This document shows positions 59,732 through 64,000 of a DNA stretch of 64,000 nucleotides, in pieces. Every line of letters begins with the position of its first letter. Positions within the stretch are counted from its first letter, which is position 1. The DNA comes from Nonomuraea rhodomycinica (GTDB lineage Bacteria; Actinomycetota; Actinomycetes; Streptosporangiales; Streptosporangiaceae): NCBI RefSeq assembly GCF_013363995.1, contig NZ_JABWGO010000002.1:744001-808000 (forward strand), in the 5' to 3' direction. The notes beneath the pieces are model-generated. The model was not told the origin of the DNA and searched no databases. It saw only the letters and a program-made list of their open reading frames with translations. The position numbers and the translations under genes are program-made.

Positions 59732-61037
59732 CTACGTGTCAGGCTGGTCGCAGAGAGCGCCTGTCATGCGTTCGATGGCGTCGCGTTGGAGGCGGAGTCG
59801 GATGTGGGCGTAGACGTCGGCGGTGATGGCGATGTGGGTGTGGCCGAGCAGCTCCTTGATGACGATAGGGTCCACACCTTGATCAAGTAGGAGTGAGGCG
59901 CACGAATGTCTGAGGGCGTGGAAGCGGATCTTACGTAGCCCGGCTCCGCGGAGGAGTTTGTGGAAGTCGCGGTTGACGTTGCTGTGCTGGAGCGGGGTGC
60001 CGGTCTTGGTGGTGAAGACCAGGCCGGTGTCGGTCCAGTCTGGTCCTGCGGTGGCGCGGTCGGCGTCTTGCTGGGTGCGGTGGCAGGTCAGGGAGGTGAT
60101 GCATTCGCGGGGTAGGGCGATGCGGCGTTCGGAGCTTGGGGTCTTGGTGGCGGTGGTGACTAGGCCGGTGCCGGGGACGTATTGCAGGGTCTGGCGGATG
60201 GCCAGGGTGCCGCCGGACAGGTCAAGGTCGGACCAGCGCAGGCCGAGTAGTTCGCCGCGTCGCATGCCGGTGCGTAGCGCGAGGTCGAACAGGGCGTGCA
60301 GGCGAAAGCCCTGGGCGGCGTCGAGGAAGGCGCGGGCTTCGGCCGGGTTGAGGGGTTCGATGCGTTTCTGCCGTCCGACGGGGACTTCGACGTTGCGGGC
60401 GACGTTGCGTGGGAGGTCGTCTTCCCGTACAGCTGCTCCAGGGCCGAGCGGAGCACGGCGTGGATGTACTGGATGGTCAGCGGGGACAGGATGCGTTGGC
60501 AGTACTGGCCGAGGGTGCAGCAGCGTGGATGGCGGCTCTCTTCGGGGGCGGTGGGGCCGCAGGCGGCGTCGGTGCCCTGGACGCAACAGCGGCAGGTGGC
60601 GCGGAGTTGGTCGAGCCACTGCCGGATGTCCTCGGCGGTCAGCTGGCTGAGTTTCTTCTTGAGCAGGTGGGCGGGGAAGTAGAGGCGGACGCATGCACGG
60701 TAGCGGGCCAGGGCGTTGGGGCGGACCTTATGTACGGCGACGTGAACGAGCCACGTGGTCAGGTAGTCGCCCAAGGCTGGATTTCGGGCCGGGACTGGCA
60801 GGTGCTGCCGGTGGTCGGCGATCTTCTTGGTGAGCTTGTCGGCGGCTTCGCGGCGGGTCCTGTCGTAGACGCGGATGCGTCGGGTCTGCCCGTTCGTGGC
60901 AGGGACGTCGGCGGCTCCTTCCCACGCCCGTCGGCGCGCTGGTAGAGGGTGCCCTCGCCGCTGGTGCGCCGTCGCGAGGTGCGAGGCTTTCCGTTGCGGT
61001 TCGGCTCTTCGGGAGTGGCTATCAAGGTCGTGGTCAT
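59732..61037 (-). pseudogene. Tyrosine site-specific integrase, two apparent frameshifts
   Basis: Start ATG 61037 (MTTTLIATPEEPNRNGKPRTSRRRTSGEGTLYQ). The N-terminal arm-binding and SAM-like core domains continue in a second frame from about 60925 (WEGAADVPATNGQTRRIRVYDRTRREAADKL...). The catalytic domain is in a third frame from about 60427 (RNVARNVEVPVGRQKR). It contains TGMRRGELLGLRW (first Arg), HALRHSCASLLLDQG (HxxR) and GHTHIAITADVYAHI (catalytic Tyr). Both breaks are explained by one missing base each. The zinc-ribbon-like CRCCVQGTDAAC/CCTLGQYC cysteines are typical of actinobacterial AICE integrases. Real decay or sequencing error. Confidence 0.82.
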
Positions 61038-61219
61038 GCTGCGGCCTCCTTGTCGGTGAGGTGGTTGATGTAGTCGTGCAGGGCGGACAGGGGGATGCGG
61101 TGCGAGCCGCTGATGAGCACGGAGACGAGCGCGCCCGCATGCAGGAGCTGATAGAGCTTGCTGCGAGAGATCGCGAGGGCTTCGGCGGCTTCGGAGGCAG
61201 TGAGAAGAAGCCGGGTCAT
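61034..61219 (-). CDS. xis: Excisionase / HTH DNA-binding protein
   Basis: A 61-residue MerR-like winged helix: LLTASEAAEALAISRSKLYQLLHAGALVSVLISGSHRIPLSALHDYI. This is the excisionase (helix-turn-helix_17) family paired with tyrosine integrases. Its stop overlaps the integrase start by 4 nt. The IS5-family element sits 13 bp upstream of its start codon and may have separated it from its promoter. Confidence 0.88.
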   Translation of the reverse strand: MTRLLLTASEAAEALAISRSKLYQLLHAGALVSVLISGSHRIPLSALHDYINHLTDKEAAA

Positions 61220-61231
61220 GGGCGGCCTCTA

Positions 61232-62205
61232 GGGCCTGTTTTGTGGATCTCATGCGATCCATAGCAGCAGGCAAGCGATGGTGACAACTGCCTGGTAGTG
61301 AACGGCGAGCTTGTCGTAGCGGGTGGCGATGCCTCTGAACTGCTTGAGCCGGTTGAAACAGCGTTCGACGACGTTGCGACGCTTGTAGCGGACGGGGTCG
61401 AACGCGCAGCGCCGGTGTCCTCGGTGGGCTCGCCCGGCCAGTTGGTCGGCGCGTTCAGGGATGGTCGCGCTGATGCCCCGCCGGCGCAGATAGGTGCGGA
61501 TGGCCCGGGAGCTGTAGCCCTTGTCAGCGATGACATGCTGCGGTCGGGTGCGAGGGCGGCCTGAGCCGAGCCGAGGCACGCGAACGGCTGCCATCACGCG
61601 GGTGAACTGGGTGCAGTCGTTGATGTTGCCGCTGGTGATGACGAAGGCGAGCGGCAGGCCGCGCCCGTCGGTGGCCAGGTGGAGTTTGGTGGTCAGTCCG
61701 CCGCGCGAGCGCCCGAGCGCCTGACCGCCTTGATCCCCAACGTGGTGGTTCGTCCCTGCCCGGTGCCCCCTTTGCGGGCGCCCGCGGCGTGCTGATGGGC
61801 CCGCACGATGGTCGAGTCGACGCACACCGCTGACCAGTCCACCGTTCCTGCCGCGTCGTCGTGAGCCTGGACGTGCTCCAGCAGCCGCTGCCACGTCCCA
61901 TCGGCTGACCAGCGACGGAACCGCTGATAGATCGTCTGCCAAGGGCCATACCGGTCGGGGATGTCCCGCCAGTCGGCGCCGGTGCGGATCTTCCAGACGA
62001 TGCCGTTGAGCACTTGGCGGTGATCCCGCCAGCGGCCACCTCGTCCTGGGTTGGCCGGCAGTAGCGGCGCGATACGTTCCCACGCGGCATCGGTTAACTC
62101 ATGGCGACGAACCATGTACTCATCGAGCCACACCCGAGCTCGCCGCGCTGCCCGAATCGGCGAATCAGGAGGCTGGTCCCACCTCCTGATCCACAAAACA
62201 CGGCC
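61232..62205 (-). mobile_element. IS5-family insertion sequence (IS427-like)
   Basis: About 974 bp. Terminal inverted repeats share TGTTTTGTGGATC: left end GGGCC + this motif at 61232-61249, right end in reverse complement at 62188-62205 (GGCCG + motif). TA flanks both ends, consistent with a TA target duplication. It contains one transposase in two overlapping frames. It lies between the excisionase start and the 3' end of the MFS-fusion gene. Confidence 0.85.
61250..62115 (-). CDS. IS5-family transposase, two frames (OrfA/OrfB)
   Basis: OrfA starts at ATG 62115 (MVRRHELTDAAWERIAPLLP, GIVWKIRTGADWRDIPDRYG, the first DDE Asp in WSAVCVDSTIVRAHQHAAG) and ends at 61693. OrfB continues in the -1 frame: ALGRSRGGLTTKLHLATDGRG, VIADKGYSSRAIRTYL (second Asp), RRNVVERCFNRLKQFRGIATRYDK (Glu). 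A -1 slip near GGGG (about 61737) would fuse them into about 288 residues, as known for IS427-type elements. Programmed frameshifting is likely but an error cannot be excluded. Confidence 0.85.
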
Positions 62206-64000
62206 TAGGGGCGGCCCAGGGCCTCCAGGCCGATCAGGTCGTCCGGAAGGGCGTCCGGGGTCTCGTCGACCAGCTTCGGCAGCCGGGATCGGAGTGTCAC
62301 CACCGCCAGCACCGCCATCGCCACCGCGAACAGCAGATACATCAACCCCACCCCCCGACCGGCCCCCGTCCCGATCACTGCCCCGAGAGTTCCCGCCAGC
62401 GGCCCGTCCGGGGCCATCAAGGGGTCGAAGACAGCCGCGCCGTACGGCGCCACCAGCCCGAAGCCCAGGGGCAAGGTGCTCCACGCGATCAGCGTGTTCA
62501 GCGCGAACACCCGCCCGTGAAAACGCTGCGGCACCTTCACCTGCACGATCGTCGCGTACACCCCGTTCAGCAGCGTCAGCCACAGCGACATGCCGAACGC
62601 CCCCACCCCGATCGTCACCAGGTCCGCTCGCAGCCCCGTCACCAGGCAGAACGCCGCCAGCGCCAGCGTGAACCACAGGACCGTCCGCATGCGTCCCCGC
62701 CGCGGCCCGCCCCAGGCCGTCATCGTCAGGCCGCCGAGGAAGACCCCCAGGCCCGACACGAACGAGATCCGCCCCACGTCCGCCAGCGTCCCGAACGACA
62801 GCACCAGCGGCGAGACGAGCAGGAACAGCGGCGACAGGAACACGTTCAGCACGGCGAAGAACAGCAGCATGCGCCGGAAGCCCGGGTCGCCCCACGAGTA
62901 CCGGAAGCCGGCGACCATCTCCGCCAGCACCGGCTCCTTGCGCCGCCACGCCATCGCCGCCGGGAACCGCACCAGCAGCGTCACCCCGATCGCGAACGCG
63001 TAGCTCGCCACGTCCAGCGCCAGGATGCCCTCCAGCCCGATCGCCGCCATCAGGCCCGTGGCCGCGAGCGGCACCAGGAGCTGCGTCATGCCGCCGGCCA
63101 TCTGCACCATGCCGTTGGCGTGGCCGAGGTAGCGCTTGGGGACGAGCTGGGGCACCGCCGAGCCGTACGCCAGCCGTTGGAAGGTGAGGGCCACGGACAG
63201 GACGCCGAGCAGGGGGTAGATGTGCCAGGTCTCAAGGCGGTCCGTCCACAGGAGCAGGCCCAATCCCAGCTGCGTGGTCAGGGCCGCCGCGTCGCCGTAC
63301 AGCATGACGGTGCGGCGGTTCCCCCGGTCCACGACGGCGCCGGCGAGCGGGGCGACCAGCATCCCGGGCACCAGGCCGACGACCGCCAGCAGCGCGAACT
63401 GGGCGAGCGAGCCGGTCGTGAGGTAGATCCAGACGGGGATGGCGAACTCGGTCAGGGCGGCGCCGAGCATCGAGACGAGCTGGCCGCAAGCGACGGTGGC
63501 GAACCTCCCCATGCTGGGAGCGGGCGTCGTCGGCTCGCGGCGTGGTGCGCCGGTCCCTGATGAGTCATCCCTCGAGGTCGCGGCCAGGCGCCACGTCTCG
63601 CCGCCCGCCTCCCCGCCCTCCGCCAAGGCCCGGTGCGTACGGGTCACGATGGCCGCCAGCTCCCCGGCCCGGTACTTCAGGAAGAAGTGGCCCGCCTCGT
63701 CCAGCTCCACCACCCCGGCCACCGGGCTGAGGAAGTGCCACTCCCGGAAGCGCTCCTCGTGGAACTCCGTCGCCGGGTCGTGCTCCCCGGCCACGCTGAT
63801 CACCGGCGCCCGCAGCCGCGTCACCGCGCCCTCGAACAACCCCGTGAAGTACTCCTCGGCCGCCTCGCTGTCGCGGCGCATGGTGCGGACGATGTGCCGG
63901 GCCTGGGCCGGGTCGAGGTCGCCCATGTCGAGGCCCATCGAGGTCAGCCAGTTGACGTAGCCGCGGTCGCCGCGCAGGAACTCGCGCCGGGCCAGCTTGG
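62205..64000 (-). CDS. Thioesterase-MFS transporter fusion, C-terminal part (truncated by window edge)
   Basis: About 598 residues are visible and the frame is open to the window edge. The first ~135 residues look like the end of a type II/NRPS thioesterase: ARREFLRGDRGYVNWL, VISVAGEHDPATEFHEERF, VVELDEAGHFFLKYRAGELA, with the catalytic-type Asp and His. A charged Ser/Pro-rich linker leads to a 12-helix MFS exporter (MGRFATVACGQLVSMLGAALTEFAIPVWIYL...). NRPS proteins ending in TE-MFS are known in actinomycetes, so this is probably the C-terminus of such a synthetase or a TE-MFS protein. The TAG stop uses the last base of the IS element. Confidence 0.82.
   Translation of the reverse strand, partial: KLARREFLRGDRGYVNWLTSMGLDMGDLDPAQARHIVRTMRRDSEAAEEYFTGLFEGAVTRLRAPVISVAGEHDPATEFHEERFREWHFLSPVAGVVELDEAGHFFLKYRAGELAAIVTRTHRALAEGGEAGGETWRLAATSRDDSSGTGAPRREPTTPAPSMGRFATVACGQLVSMLGAALTEFAIPVWIYLTTGSLAQFALLAVVGLVPGMLVAPLAGAVVDRGNRRTVMLYGDAAALTTQLGLGLLLWTDRLETWHIYPLLGVLSVALTFQRLAYGSAVPQLVPKRYLGHANGMVQMAGGMTQLLVPLAATGLMAAIGLEGILALDVASYAFAIGVTLLVRFPAAMAWRRKEPVLAEMVAGFRYSWGDPGFRRMLLFFAVLNVFLSPLFLLVSPLVLSFGTLADVGRISFVSGLGVFLGGLTMTAWGGPRRGRMRTVLWFTLALAAFCLVTGLRADLVTIGVGAFGMSLWLTLLNGVYATIVQVKVPQRFHGRVFALNTLIAWSTLPLGFGLVAPYGAAVFDPLMAPDGPLAGTLGAVIGTGAGRGVGLMYLLFAVAMAVLAVVTLRSRLPKLVDETPDALPDDLIGLEALGRP

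Overview
The window is high-GC chromosomal DNA from a filamentous actinomycete. A Streptosporangiaceae member such as Nonomuraea is my best guess, but no marker gene here fixes the genus. Evidence for an actinomycete: strong GC3 bias, many GTG starts, ATGA/GTGA overlaps, a BTAD/AfsR-type regulator, a CGNR protein, an EfeUOB system with IdeR-like boxes, golvesin-domain exoenzymes and an orphan LanB-like protein. I found no rRNA, tRNA or CRISPR array.

Layout. 1-2.5 kb: end of an ABC importer operon (permease, two ATPases) resembling glycerol/polyol GlpS/GlpT systems. 2.7-6.6 kb: divergent secreted amidase and GHL10 glycosidase sharing a golvesin-like C-terminal domain. 6.6-13.1 kb: SDR pseudogene, large DUF6493-like protein, secreted DUF4434-like protein, AraC regulator, ABM protein. 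13.2-17.5 kb: xylose-isomerase operon and divergent ROK regulator with a clear palindromic operator between them. 17.5-19.1 kb: arginase-family protein and CGNR regulator. 19.4-23.4 kb: LRR protein and an operon of Trypco1, trypsin-like protease and Cys-rich/TPR protein, a probable conflict (defence) system. 23.8-27.4 kb: efeUOB iron uptake. 27.5-34.3 kb: orphan LanB glutamylation-type protein, rhomboid, frameshifted MFS pump, TetR and TPR proteins. 34.4-40 kb: GH5 glycosidase with sugar ABC importer and LacI regulator, with two identical palindromic operators. 40-48.4 kb: small membrane protein, MazG-like enzyme, BTAD/NB-ARC/TPR regulator, SRPBCC protein, E1alpha-E1beta-E2 2-oxoacid dehydrogenase genes without E3. 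48.5-50.6 kb: DEAD-box helicase and cold-shock protein with a structured leader. 51.1-59.5 kb: RHS polymorphic toxin (LamG, RHS repeats, HINT, predicted ADP-ribosyltransferase-like toxin) with an overlapping candidate immunity gene. 59.5-62.2 kb: frameshifted tyrosine integrase, excisionase and an intact-looking IS5-family element. 62.2-64 kb: thioesterase-MFS fusion, probably the end of an NRPS-type gene running off the window.

Most interesting points: the Trypco1/trypsin/TPR operon, the RHS toxin-immunity pair on a mobile island, the orphan LanB-like protein, the hairpin plus T-run in the csp leader, and a recurring pattern in which gene 3' ends, stop codon included, are repeated as short tandem units. 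Several apparent single-base frameshifts (MFS, RHS, integrase twice) could be real decay or sequencing error; the sequence alone cannot decide.
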